Origin: Phycisphaerae bacterium
GTDB taxonomy: Bacteria > Planctomycetota > Phycisphaerae > Phycisphaerales > SM1A02
Assembly (NCBI GenBank): GCA_002709295.1
Contig: PAQL01000037.1
Span: forward strand, 1-50,732
Direction of reading: 5' to 3'
Length of the DNA stretch: 50,732 bases
The position numbers and the translations under genes were made by a program. The notes under the pieces are model-generated. The model saw only the letters and a program-made list of their open reading frames with translations. It ran no database searches and was not told the DNA's origin. Below are positions 8,350-16,462 of the stretch, in pieces. How positions within the stretch are numbered: the first letter of the stretch is position 1; each line of letters begins with the position of its first letter.

Positions 8350-10224
8350 CTATCGCCAGCCACGAACCACCTCGGGCTTGAGCCACAGCTGCGCGCCATC
8401 ACGCTCGATGCGTTCGTCGATGATCACCAGCGGTCGGTCATGCAGGTTTTCTTGCAGCGCATCCAGGCGACGTCGAAAGCGGTAGCGCTGTTCATCGGTG
8501 CGGACAGTCGCCCGCAAGCCCTCGAAGGCCGCGGCCTCCCCAACAGCAGCAGCACGACGCTGCGCCGCGGTGGCTTGCGCGGACGCAAGAGAGGACAGGC
8601 TCTCGGCGCGCGCATTGGACAAGCGACCGACGCGGTACGCCTCTGCCGACACCCGGTCGGTGTCCCGAGCTATCTGCGCCGACACCACAGCCTGGTAGTC
8701 CTCCGCCACCGAGACGGGCGGATGCAGCGCGCCCAGTGAGAAGTCCACCACTTCCACACCAAGCTCGTACAGGTCCGCCTCCGCCTGAATCTGTGATTCA
8801 AGGCTGGCCGACAGCTGGTGGAAGTCCTGGCCAAGGGCATCATCGAGTGTCTGCGAGATCACGCGAGACATCACCGCTCGGTAGGTCAGGCTGCGGAGGG
8901 CCGCCTCCGGGTTCTGCATTCCGTAGAGCCAGCGTTCAGGGTCGGCCACGCGGTAATACAGCAACGCATCGATGGTGACGAGGTCACGTCCATCGCCGAG
9001 CAGCAGCGTGTACTCCTCGTCGGCATGCTGACGGGCCCACAAGCGGCTCTCCGGTCCCTCTTCGCCAGCCTGCGCCTCAGCGAGGGCCCTCTCCAGGACC
9101 TCGTCGGACGCATCGCCGGGGTCGAGGGCTGCGGCGAGCTCAGCCGGAACCTCCTCCTCCTCCTCGTGGCCGATGGTGATGCGACGCACCTGCCCGGTCG
9201 ACACGCGTCGCAGCCGGTCGACAGGCCATGGGAACATCACATGCAAGCCAGGTCCGAGGGCATCCCCCGGGACCGGACGACCGAAGCGCTCCTTGACCGC
9301 CTGCTCATCCGCATGAACCATCGACAGACCGGTGGACAGCCATCCGGCCACCACCACAGCCACGGTCAGCGGGGCAAGAGAGCGGCGAACGAAGGCCAGG
9401 GCCCAGCTCGACCGGATGTCGATGCCCAAGAGGTCGTCGAGGACATCAAAGGCCGCCGCAACCGGGTTGAGCCGGGACGCCAGCACCCTTGGCAGCAGCG
9501 CGTTGACCGCGGGCAGCTGGGTGGGCAAGCCACCCGAGCGGAGGTTCCACCAGCTCCACAGCGCGGGGAGACAGCGGGCGAGCGGCTCCACACAGAGGCC
9601 TGCAATGACGGCGAACTGAAGGAGGCTGAGCTCCACCTCCAGCCACACCTGCCCGGCGGCCCGCAGAGCAAGCGATACCGCCCCCAGACCACTGCTCAGA
9701 GCAAGCGTACGCAGCCACGCACCCAAGCCAGAGGACTCTTGCGGTGTCAGTGCGGAGCGGAGCTCCCCCGAAGCAGCTGGCGCCTCCGCATAGCGGGCGA
9801 GCAGCACCGCGAGTGCTGCCCCGAAGAGCGCCAGACCCGCGAGGGCTGCAGACTCGGCCGGCGCCAGTTCGACCTCGGGCAGGATGTAGAGGATGCCCGC
9901 CAGTGAACCCAACAGGGCAAGGGTTCCAGCAGCCAGCACCCCAAAGACGGACCCTTCCAGTCGGGGCACCTTGCGCCGGGGCTCGCCAGGCTCCGCGGGC
10001 GGCTCCACCGGCGGCGGCTCGAACCGCGGGTCGCGCCGTGCGGCCACAACTGTGGTGGACCACAGGATGCCCGCCACCAACAGCGCGTGAAGCGCTGGCG
10101 CCAGCAGGACTCCCCGCCACTGCAGGCGCCCGGCCACCAAGGCAACCAAAGACCACAGCAGCAGCGCCCCTACGCCTACACGAAGCAGACTCAGTTGGGC
10201 CGATATCGGAGGAGAATTCTTCAC
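8350..10224 (-). CDS. Large HflK-type SPFH protein with polytopic N-terminal region
   Basis: A 624-residue protein, much longer than ordinary HflK. The first 300 residues contain about six hydrophobic segments interrupted by a Pro/Glu-rich loop (PPPVEPPAEPGEPRRKVP, about 70-88). A further helix (LTVAVVVAGWLSTGLSMV, about 285-303) precedes the SPFH domain, which starts ADEQAVKERFG and shows GPGLHVMFPWPVDRLRRV and LLGDGRDLVTIDALLYYRVA. An acidic insert (HEEEEEV and following, about 350-400) splits the early SPFH part. The C-terminus is a coiled region with many Ala and Arg. It starts at a GTG (10224) after AGGGGG, 24 bases after the redoxin gene. It appears to be a second HflK-type subunit with its own membrane module. 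Confidence 0.82.
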   Translation of the reverse strand: MKNSPPISAQLSLLRVGVGALLLWSLVALVAGRLQWRGVLLAPALHALLVAGILWSTTVVAARRDPRFEPPPVEPPAEPGEPRRKVPRLEGSVFGVLAAGTLALLGSLAGILYILPEVELAPAESAALAGLALFGAALAVLLARYAEAPAASGELRSALTPQESSGLGAWLRTLALSSGLGAVSLALRAAGQVWLEVELSLLQFAVIAGLCVEPLARCLPALWSWWNLRSGGLPTQLPAVNALLPRVLASRLNPVAAAFDVLDDLLGIDIRSSWALAFVRRSLAPLTVAVVVAGWLSTGLSMVHADEQAVKERFGRPVPGDALGPGLHVMFPWPVDRLRRVSTGQVRRITIGHEEEEEVPAELAAALDPGDASDEVLERALAEAQAGEEGPESRLWARQHADEEYTLLLGDGRDLVTIDALLYYRVADPERWLYGMQNPEAALRSLTYRAVMSRVISQTLDDALGQDFHQLSASLESQIQAEADLYELGVEVVDFSLGALHPPVSVAEDYQAVVSAQIARDTDRVSAEAYRVGRLSNARAESLSSLASAQATAAQRRAAAVGEAAAFEGLRATVRTDEQRYRFRRRLDALQENLHDRPLVIIDERIERDGAQLWLKPEVVRGWR

Positions 10225-10248
10225 CGGGGCCCCCTAACAGACCGACCC

Positions 10249-10890
10249 TCAGCCGTCGGCGTACTTCACCGAGCACCCGTAGGGCTTGGTCTGTGAAGGC
10301 GATGGGCTCTCGCCCGACTCGACCGCAGTGAGCGCTTGCTTCAACCACGGCTGCAGACCCGAAGACGGCGCCCGTCCACGCGGCGCATTGTCGAGGCCTC
10401 CCGCGTAGACCAGCGTTCCCTTGGCGTCGATCACGAACATCTGCGGCGTGGTGCGGGCGTTGTACATGCGCCCCACCTTGCCATCTTCATCGAGAAGAAC
10501 CGCTGTGGGCAGGCTGTACTCAGACTTCGCCTTGGTGTTGCGCTCCTGACCATGTCCCTGCTTTCCCGCCGCGTTGGAGTTGATGGTGAGCCACACGCCG
10601 CCGCGATCGACCCACTCCTTGGGCAGGGTCTCGAGCGGCCCGCCCTTGTGTGCCGACACGATGAAGGGACAGTCTGGGTTGAACCACTCGATGACAACGT
10701 TCTTTCCAAGCAGCTCAGACAGCTTGACCGTCTCACCATCGGCACCGGTCAGCGTGAAGCCTGGCGCGGGCTTGCCGACAACCGGCCCGGTCTCCGCAGC
10801 GGCCTGCGAAGGCGCCAGACCAGCGGCCGGCGAACAGCCCACAAGTGACTGGAGGGAAAAGGCGAGCAACAAGGACGCAAAACGGGACAT
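10249..10890 (-). CDS. Thioredoxin-fold (redoxin) lipoprotein
   Basis: A 213-residue exported lipoprotein. The signal peptide ends in Leu-Val-Gly-Cys (Cys19). An AhpC/TSA-type redoxin domain follows: PAPGFTLTGADGETVKLSEL, then VVIEWFNPDCPFIVSAHKGG with the single active-site Cys, and TTPQMFVIDAKGTLVYAGG, the cis-proline region. A second cysteine sits at the very end (PYGCSVKYADG), which in this redoxin subgroup is a plausible resolving or regulatory cysteine. Probable role: thiol peroxidase or reductase in the periplasm. ATG at 10890 is preceded by GGAGGTCGAC. It leads directly into the SPFH/P-type ATPase run with a 24-base gap. Confidence 0.82.
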   Translation of the reverse strand: MSRFASLLLAFSLQSLVGCSPAAGLAPSQAAAETGPVVGKPAPGFTLTGADGETVKLSELLGKNVVIEWFNPDCPFIVSAHKGGPLETLPKEWVDRGGVWLTINSNAAGKQGHGQERNTKAKSEYSLPTAVLLDEDGKVGRMYNARTTPQMFVIDAKGTLVYAGGLDNAPRGRAPSSGLQPWLKQALTAVESGESPSPSQTKPYGCSVKYADG

Positions 10891-10967
10891 GTCGACCTCC
10901 GACAGTGCCGTCTATTCCAGCGCTGCACGCGTGCGACCCACAGTCGTCTACAGCATCACCGTGACAA

Positions 10968-12515
10968 TCACTGCCTTTTTCCGCCACGCGGGGGCGGACC
11001 CGACCGTCCGGGCGGCCGCGGACCATCAATTCGCGGCATGGGCACCACACCCGGCAGCGGCTTGAGGGCAATCACCAGCCCCTCGGCGTCGGCAGTGGTC
11101 TCAACGGAGGACGCCAGCCGACCCACACCGCCCGACCCACTCGCTGGAACGCCCGGCTTGGGCGCACCAGCGTCGAGGGACGCAAACAACAGCACCGGCC
11201 CGGTGGCGGGCACCTCAAGTGCGAAGCCCTGCGTGCGCGACCCATTGGGCGTCAGGCGGACCTCAGCCATGGGACTGGCTCCTGGACGCACCTGCCCACC
11301 CTGGGCATCGCCGACCGCAAAGGCGGTCACGTAGAGCGCCTTGCCGGCGAGGGGCAGCTCGGCACTGCCATGCACCTCTCCACTCATGGTCACCATCTCA
11401 AGAGGCGTCACAAGGTCGTGCTTGGGCTCTACAAAGGACCGTGCGCAGCGCACTCCGATGGCAGAACCGGCCACCAGAACCGACATCCGGTTCGACACCC
11501 GCATGTTGGTGGTGAAGGTGTCGTAGCCACCGCCTCGGATCCCACGCGCACCCTCCCCCTTGGGGCCAGCAGGGTCGGTGCGGGCCGTCCCCTCGCCGTA
11601 GGTGTTGGGGTGCCACAGGTCGGACACCGGCTCCCAGACATTGCCCGCGAGGTGCACGTGCCCGTAGGGTCCCGCGCCGCCGGAAGCCGCGTCTGCGGCC
11701 ACAGGTCCGCCCACACAAGGACGCGGGCCCGTGGGGCTCACCTGGGCATGGTTGGCCCGGTCACAGCTCGGCGCTGCTGCCCCCCATGGATAGGCCCGCA
11801 GGTCGCCTGGATCACAGGCACTGGGGTCGTCTCCGAGCTCACAGCCACCGCGCGCGGCCTTCTCCCACTGCGCCTCCGTGGGCAGGATCTTGCCCTTGGC
11901 AGCACAATAGGCCTCCGCCTGCGCGTGGGTGAGGGGCAGGGCCGGCAGCCCCGGGCGCGCCGAAGAGGTGAAGTCGGTCACCACCTCGGTGACAGCGGCC
12001 CCCGTGGCCTCGGTGAGGTCGAGACAGAAGCCCGACAGCTCGACCACATGGACCGGCCCCTCATCACTGCCCGACTCCGTCCCCACACTGCCCATCAAGA
12101 AGGGACCGGGACGCACCCAGCGCTCTGTGGCTGGGGTGACCGCGGGGTCGGTGTCGTCGCAGTCGAGGCGAGCCACAGCGCCAGCCGGGCAGCTCCTCGC
12201 ATCGATGAAGCCGTCGCCATCGTCATCGCGCTCGGCGCAGGATGCGGCCGGCGGCACGGCGACCGCCCAGGCCCCTGACCAGGTCATGCCGCTTGCAGCG
12301 CGGTCCTGTCCGGGCGCAGGACCCGCCGGGGAGGGGGCGCTCGACGGCGAGGACGGACGACTGGGCGCCTGCGAAGACGTGGGCGCAGGCGTCGGCGACG
12401 ACGTGGGCGCAGGCGCCGGGCTGTCGCAGGCGCCGACCACACTCAGCGTCAACAGCAAGCCGGCCAGGCGCGAGCATGTTGCGCCGCGCACCTTTGAAGA
12501 CGGGGGGGTGAACAT
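10968..12515 (-). CDS. FGE-fold (sulfatase-modifying-factor-like) lipoprotein
   Basis: A 515-residue lipoprotein; the lipobox is Val-Gly-Ala-Cys near residue 30, after a long n-region. A Pro/Ser/Thr linker comes next, then a MopE-like metal-site segment (DDDGDGFIDARSCP ... DCDDTDPAV), then an FGE/C-type-lectin-like domain (GPFLMGSVGTESGSDEGPVH, LPTEAQWEKAARGGC, GNVWEPVSDLWHP, IRGGGYDTF, GVRCARS). The segment that carries the two catalytic cysteines of true FGEs has none here (GGGYDTFTTNMRVSNRMS), so formylglycine formation is unlikely. About 145 further residues form a beta-rich domain and a Pro/Gly/Arg tail. The ATG at 12515 is chosen because the signal peptide follows it. It stops 77 bases before the redoxin gene and may head that transcript. 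Confidence 0.8.
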   Translation of the reverse strand: MFTPPSSKVRGATCSRLAGLLLTLSVVGACDSPAPAPTSSPTPAPTSSQAPSRPSSPSSAPSPAGPAPGQDRAASGMTWSGAWAVAVPPAASCAERDDDGDGFIDARSCPAGAVARLDCDDTDPAVTPATERWVRPGPFLMGSVGTESGSDEGPVHVVELSGFCLDLTEATGAAVTEVVTDFTSSARPGLPALPLTHAQAEAYCAAKGKILPTEAQWEKAARGGCELGDDPSACDPGDLRAYPWGAAAPSCDRANHAQVSPTGPRPCVGGPVAADAASGGAGPYGHVHLAGNVWEPVSDLWHPNTYGEGTARTDPAGPKGEGARGIRGGGYDTFTTNMRVSNRMSVLVAGSAIGVRCARSFVEPKHDLVTPLEMVTMSGEVHGSAELPLAGKALYVTAFAVGDAQGGQVRPGASPMAEVRLTPNGSRTQGFALEVPATGPVLLFASLDAGAPKPGVPASGSGGVGRLASSVETTADAEGLVIALKPLPGVVPMPRIDGPRPPGRSGPPPRGGKRQ

Positions 12516-12642
12516 CGGGAGGCCTCGATCCGTACCGGGGAGTGAAGTCGGTCGCACGGTCTACCGCGACGCAGAGCTGCAGAGCTCGCCCGACGACCGA
12601 GACGTACTCAACAGCTCGACACAACGCACTCCAGAGGTTCCC

Positions 12643-12906
12643 ATGAACAGCACTCCAAGCGCCCAGATTCGCACCTTCATGAGCCGCGACCCCCTTGAGT
12701 TCGAGGCCGACACCCCAAGCGCCCTGCAGACGCATGGCCCAGAGCTCACACTCATTCTCACCGCGATCTCGGCAGTGGGTCTGGTCACAGGCGCCATGTC
12801 CCTGGACGCGGCAGGCGCGCTGCTGGCGATGTGCACGGGACTCGTGGTCGCCATCAGCGCCACGGCAGAGGTCTCGTCCTTGAAGCCGGATCGCCCGCTG
12901 GGATGA
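12643..12906 (+). CDS. Small two-helix membrane protein, 87 aa
   Basis: A short gene supported by a good ribosome site (AGAGGTTCCC before the ATG at 12643) and by its product: 30 polar residues, then two hydrophobic segments, LTLILTAISAVGLVTGAMSL and AAGALLAMCTGLVVAISATA, and a short polar tail (KPDRPLG). It lies alone in the gap between the FGE-fold lipoprotein (divergent) and the first giant kinase (convergent), with no competing gene on the other strand. Function unknown; a small inner-membrane protein is the likely class. A longer frame upstream in the same phase overlaps the lipoprotein gene and is rejected. Confidence 0.6.
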   Translation: MNSTPSAQIRTFMSRDPLEFEADTPSALQTHGPELTLILTAISAVGLVTGAMSLDAAGALLAMCTGLVVAISATAEVSSLKPDRPLG

Positions 12907-12969
12907 ACGGCGTGACGGGGCCCGCCAGACCGAGCCAAGCCTCGGCGTCAGGCCACCTCGCAGGAGGAC

Positions 12970-15900
12970 TCAGTGGCCAGCGCGGCGGGCGCGCGCCGGC
13001 CAGCCCAGCAGGCCCCACTGTCGGGCAGCGAAGCCAGCGGCTTCCGCAGCCAAGTCATCGGCCATCACCGCCCTTGCCCGCCGCGCCAGCGCTTCTGCCT
13101 GCTCCGCAGCTTCAGGATCTGAACCGCGCAGGGCTTGACTCAGCTCCATGATGGCGGCCGATTCGTTGCCCATGGCCAGCCACAAGCGCGCCCGCACCGC
13201 CGCCATGAAGCCGGCATCCACGGCGGCCGCACCCTCGATCAGCTGCTGAACAAGCGCGGGATCGGGCTCGGAGCGATCGAGCCGAGCTGCGGCTTCGCGC
13301 CACGGCAGGCGCGCAGGCCCCGGGTGCCCAATGTGCTGAAAGCGCTCCCTTGCAGCGGCATACCAGCGCACAGCCTCCGCCGTGCGACCTGCCAGACGCG
13401 CCACATCGCCCAGCGCGGCCTGCGTGTGAGCTGGCTCCTGCAGGGTCAAGCAGCGGCGCAGAGCCCGCCGAGCATGCCGGCACAGGTGCTCGACATCGCT
13501 GCTTCGCCGCTCGCGGTGGCGCACCACAGCACGTGCCCGCAAGCAGTCCGCCGCCCCAAACACCTCCCCTGTGGCCTCAAAGGTGGACTGGGCAGCTGCA
13601 AGGAGCCGATCGACCTCCCCCATGCGGGCGCCCGCCTGCACGCGGAGCAGCCCGTAGTCTCGCCGGCACCAAGCCAAGGCAACGGGGTCTTTCAGGGTGC
13701 GCGCGAGCGCCAGCGCCGCACGGGCGTGATCGATGGCCGCGTCATGCTCCCCGGCCAGCACGGCCAGTCGAGCTCCCTCTCGGTGCGCCTGACTGCCCAG
13801 AGCCGTCCACCGCGCAGCATGAGGACCCGCGTTCTGTGCCGGCGAGGCCGCCAACACCTGCTTCGTCGACTCTCTGGCAGTGGCGAGCTGACCGCGGCGG
13901 CGGGCCACCCGGGCCTGCATCACCCATCCCTCTCCCCAGCGGGGATCATCCGGCGCGGCGTCGATCGCCTCAAGTGCCGCCTGCCGCGCCCGCAGTCCCC
14001 GCTCCGCCTCGAGAAACTCACTGTCGCGAACCGCTGCCCAAGCCCCGTCTCCCAGGGGGGCAATGGCCTCGGACGGCCGGCCGAGGTTCAACAGCAGATG
14101 CCCGGTTCGCAGCGCCACCCGCTGCTCGTCGGACGCCCGTCGACGCAGCATTGCCAGCACCGCCTCGCGCAAGCCAACAAGCCGGTCCTGTGCCTTGGCA
14201 GCCCGCTGCAAGCTCTCGGCCAGCATGCCGTGCACGAAGCTGAAGCCGCGCTCGAGACCGAGGGGGTCGGGATGGGCAAGGCCAGCCGAGAGCAGATCGT
14301 CGAGCACCCGGTCACAGGATCCAAAGCCCGCCTCCAGACAGGCCATCTCCCACTCGGATCGGTCGACATGCGTTCCCAGAACAGCGGCGAGCTCCACCGC
14401 TTGCCGCTCGTGGGAGCTTCGGTGGCGCAGCGCCATGTCCACACGACGCTGCCAAAGGGCATGCAGGTCGGATGGCAGATCGACATCGGCCCCCGCGGTC
14501 AGGCGCAGCCCGTCGCGACCGACCTCGAGCAGACCGCGGGCCACCCAGTCACCGAGGAGCTGCACGGTGAACAGCGGATTGCCGCCCGCCCGGGTCTCCA
14601 CCAGCTCGGCCAGTGCCGGCTCGACGGGCGCGAGGGACTGGATGAGCGCCCCTCGCCAGCCCGGCGCCAGCAGACCCACCGGCACACGCTCGGAGCCCAC
14701 CGACTGCAGGATGCGTCGCAGGAAGGCATCGACAGGGCTCCCCGAGACAACGGGACGGGCCGTCATCAGGATCATCACACGCGGTCGCAGTGTCGGGGGG
14801 CGGTCGAGCAGCTGGGCCACGAAGTTCAGCGTGTCCGACCCCCAGTGAACATCGTCGAGACACAGCAGCAGCGGACGCGCCTCGCTGAGGCGATCGAGCA
14901 GGGCGCTCAGCAGGCTGTTGCGCTGAACGCCACCACGCCCCGACCGCCGCACCACACCCACCACAAGGAGCATCGCCATGAGCTCGACGCGCTCCGCCTG
15001 TCGAAGGCGCCAGCGGTCGGCGAGCGCATCGAGCCGCCGACGGGCAGCAGCCGAGTCACCCCCCACGAGACCCAGGTGTCGTCGCAAGGCTGGGATCAGA
15101 CCATCTCCACGACCGGGCTCTTCACCATGCCGCACATGCACCACTTCTGCGGATCCGGTCGCATGGGCGGTCTGCGCCAGCCAGCGCACGATGCGGCTCT
15201 TGCCGGCACCAGCAGGCCCCTCCAGGAGGACCACCCGCGCATCCCCGCGGTGCACGTCCCCCAGCGCCTCCCACAAGCGTTCCTGGGTGGCCAGACGACC
15301 GATCAGGGGCGGCTGGCGGAGCCCAAACAGCCGCAAGCCCGCCCCAAGCAGCTCCGGGGCACGATCGCGGCGACGGACAGGCTCAGGCCAGCGGACCTGC
15401 AGGGGCGCGGCCACGGGCGTGCGAGGCGGCTCCGCTGGGGGCTGGAAGGACGCCCACTCCACGGCACCCGTCGCGAGCTGGTTCAAGCCGTGCAGTGCAT
15501 CGGCCGCACAGCGGTAGCGATCGAGCGGATGCCGGGCCAGCAGTCGCCGCAGCCAGCCCTCAAAGCCCACCGGCACTGGCGAACGAGCCGTGAGGCGCGG
15601 CACCGGAAGGTTCAGGTGGGCATGCCGCAGCTCCCCCGCTGAGCGCCGCTGACCATGGGGCCCGGCACCCGTCACCAGCGCCCACACCAGACAGCCCAGT
15701 CCGTACAGATCGGTCCAGGGTCCGAAGCCGGCATCATCGGCCTCGAACTGCTCTGGTGACATGTAGGCCGGCGTGCCGACCACGAGGCCATCATGCGCCT
15801 CATCGGGATCCGCGTCGAGCTCACGGGCGAGCCCGAAGTCGACCAGCACGGCCCGATCGCCATCCACCAGCACATTGGCCGGCTTGAGATCTCGATGCAG

Positions 15901-16323
15901 CAGCCCACGGGCGTGCGCATGCCCCAAGCCCGCGAGCAGGCCCTGTAGCCATGGCAGCAGCCGCTTCCACGGGCAGCGCCCCTTGAAGCGCGTCATCGGG
16001 GTGCCGCTGAGGCGCTCCATTGCCAGCCAAGCACTCCCCACGCCAATGTCGGGCTCGTCCACCGGCAGCCCTGGCAGGTCCTCCATCGACAGGATGCCGT
16101 GGTCGAGGATGGTGACGATGTTCGGGTGGTCAAGGCGCGCAACCGCCCGCACCTCGGAGGCGAAGGATGTTCGAAACCAGGAGTCGTTGGCAAAGCGTGC
16201 ATGGAGCACCTTCACAGCAACCGGAACACCCCTGGGAACATGCTCGCCGCCCCACACCGAGCCCATTCCGCCTCGGCCCAGGCGTGTGTTCAGCACGAAC
16301 CGACCAATGGTGAACCTGGACAC
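12970..16323 (-). CDS. Giant Ser/Thr kinase with AAA-type ATPase and helical repeats
   Basis: A 1117-residue protein of the PknB/PknK type. The kinase domain (1-290) has GRGGMGSVWGGEH (Gly loop), Lys38 in VAVKVL, HRDLKPANVL (catalytic Asp145), DFGLARE (Asp162) and GTPAYMSPEQ. An AAA-type NTPase follows, with an intact Walker A (GPAGAGKS, 369-376) and Walker B (LLLCLDDVHW). The C-terminal 450 residues are Ala/Arg-rich helical repeats of TPR type, for example the stretch around LAAAQSTFEATGEVFGAADCL. No membrane helix is seen, so it is probably cytosolic. It starts at GTG 16323 after GGAGGAGCTCGC. It is embedded among exported-protein genes, which it may regulate; substrates are unknown. One of three such proteins in the window and the only one with a textbook Walker A. 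Confidence 0.88.
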   Translation of the reverse strand: MSRFTIGRFVLNTRLGRGGMGSVWGGEHVPRGVPVAVKVLHARFANDSWFRTSFASEVRAVARLDHPNIVTILDHGILSMEDLPGLPVDEPDIGVGSAWLAMERLSGTPMTRFKGRCPWKRLLPWLQGLLAGLGHAHARGLLHRDLKPANVLVDGDRAVLVDFGLARELDADPDEAHDGLVVGTPAYMSPEQFEADDAGFGPWTDLYGLGCLVWALVTGAGPHGQRRSAGELRHAHLNLPVPRLTARSPVPVGFEGWLRRLLARHPLDRYRCAADALHGLNQLATGAVEWASFQPPAEPPRTPVAAPLQVRWPEPVRRRDRAPELLGAGLRLFGLRQPPLIGRLATQERLWEALGDVHRGDARVVLLEGPAGAGKSRIVRWLAQTAHATGSAEVVHVRHGEEPGRGDGLIPALRRHLGLVGGDSAAARRRLDALADRWRLRQAERVELMAMLLVVGVVRRSGRGGVQRNSLLSALLDRLSEARPLLLCLDDVHWGSDTLNFVAQLLDRPPTLRPRVMILMTARPVVSGSPVDAFLRRILQSVGSERVPVGLLAPGWRGALIQSLAPVEPALAELVETRAGGNPLFTVQLLGDWVARGLLEVGRDGLRLTAGADVDLPSDLHALWQRRVDMALRHRSSHERQAVELAAVLGTHVDRSEWEMACLEAGFGSCDRVLDDLLSAGLAHPDPLGLERGFSFVHGMLAESLQRAAKAQDRLVGLREAVLAMLRRRASDEQRVALRTGHLLLNLGRPSEAIAPLGDGAWAAVRDSEFLEAERGLRARQAALEAIDAAPDDPRWGEGWVMQARVARRRGQLATARESTKQVLAASPAQNAGPHAARWTALGSQAHREGARLAVLAGEHDAAIDHARAALALARTLKDPVALAWCRRDYGLLRVQAGARMGEVDRLLAAAQSTFEATGEVFGAADCLRARAVVRHRERRSSDVEHLCRHARRALRRCLTLQEPAHTQAALGDVARLAGRTAEAVRWYAAARERFQHIGHPGPARLPWREAAARLDRSEPDPALVQQLIEGAAAVDAGFMAAVRARLWLAMGNESAAIMELSQALRGSDPEAAEQAEALARRARAVMADDLAAEAAGFAARQWGLLGWPARARRAGH

Positions 16324-16462
16324 GCGAGCTCCTCCGAGTGCCGGAGGCTACCTCAGCCGAGACCCGCGGGCGGACACCGGCTGTCCGCGAGACGCATGCG
16401 CGGTTGGCGGCCGCGGGCTTGACGGCCGGGGCTCACCGACACAGGGATCACTGGCGCGGGGC

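Noticed and set aside
13135-15642. 835-codon open frame on the plus strand
   Set aside because: It lies antisense to the first giant kinase, whose motifs are unambiguous; the translation has no family pattern and is explained by high GC.
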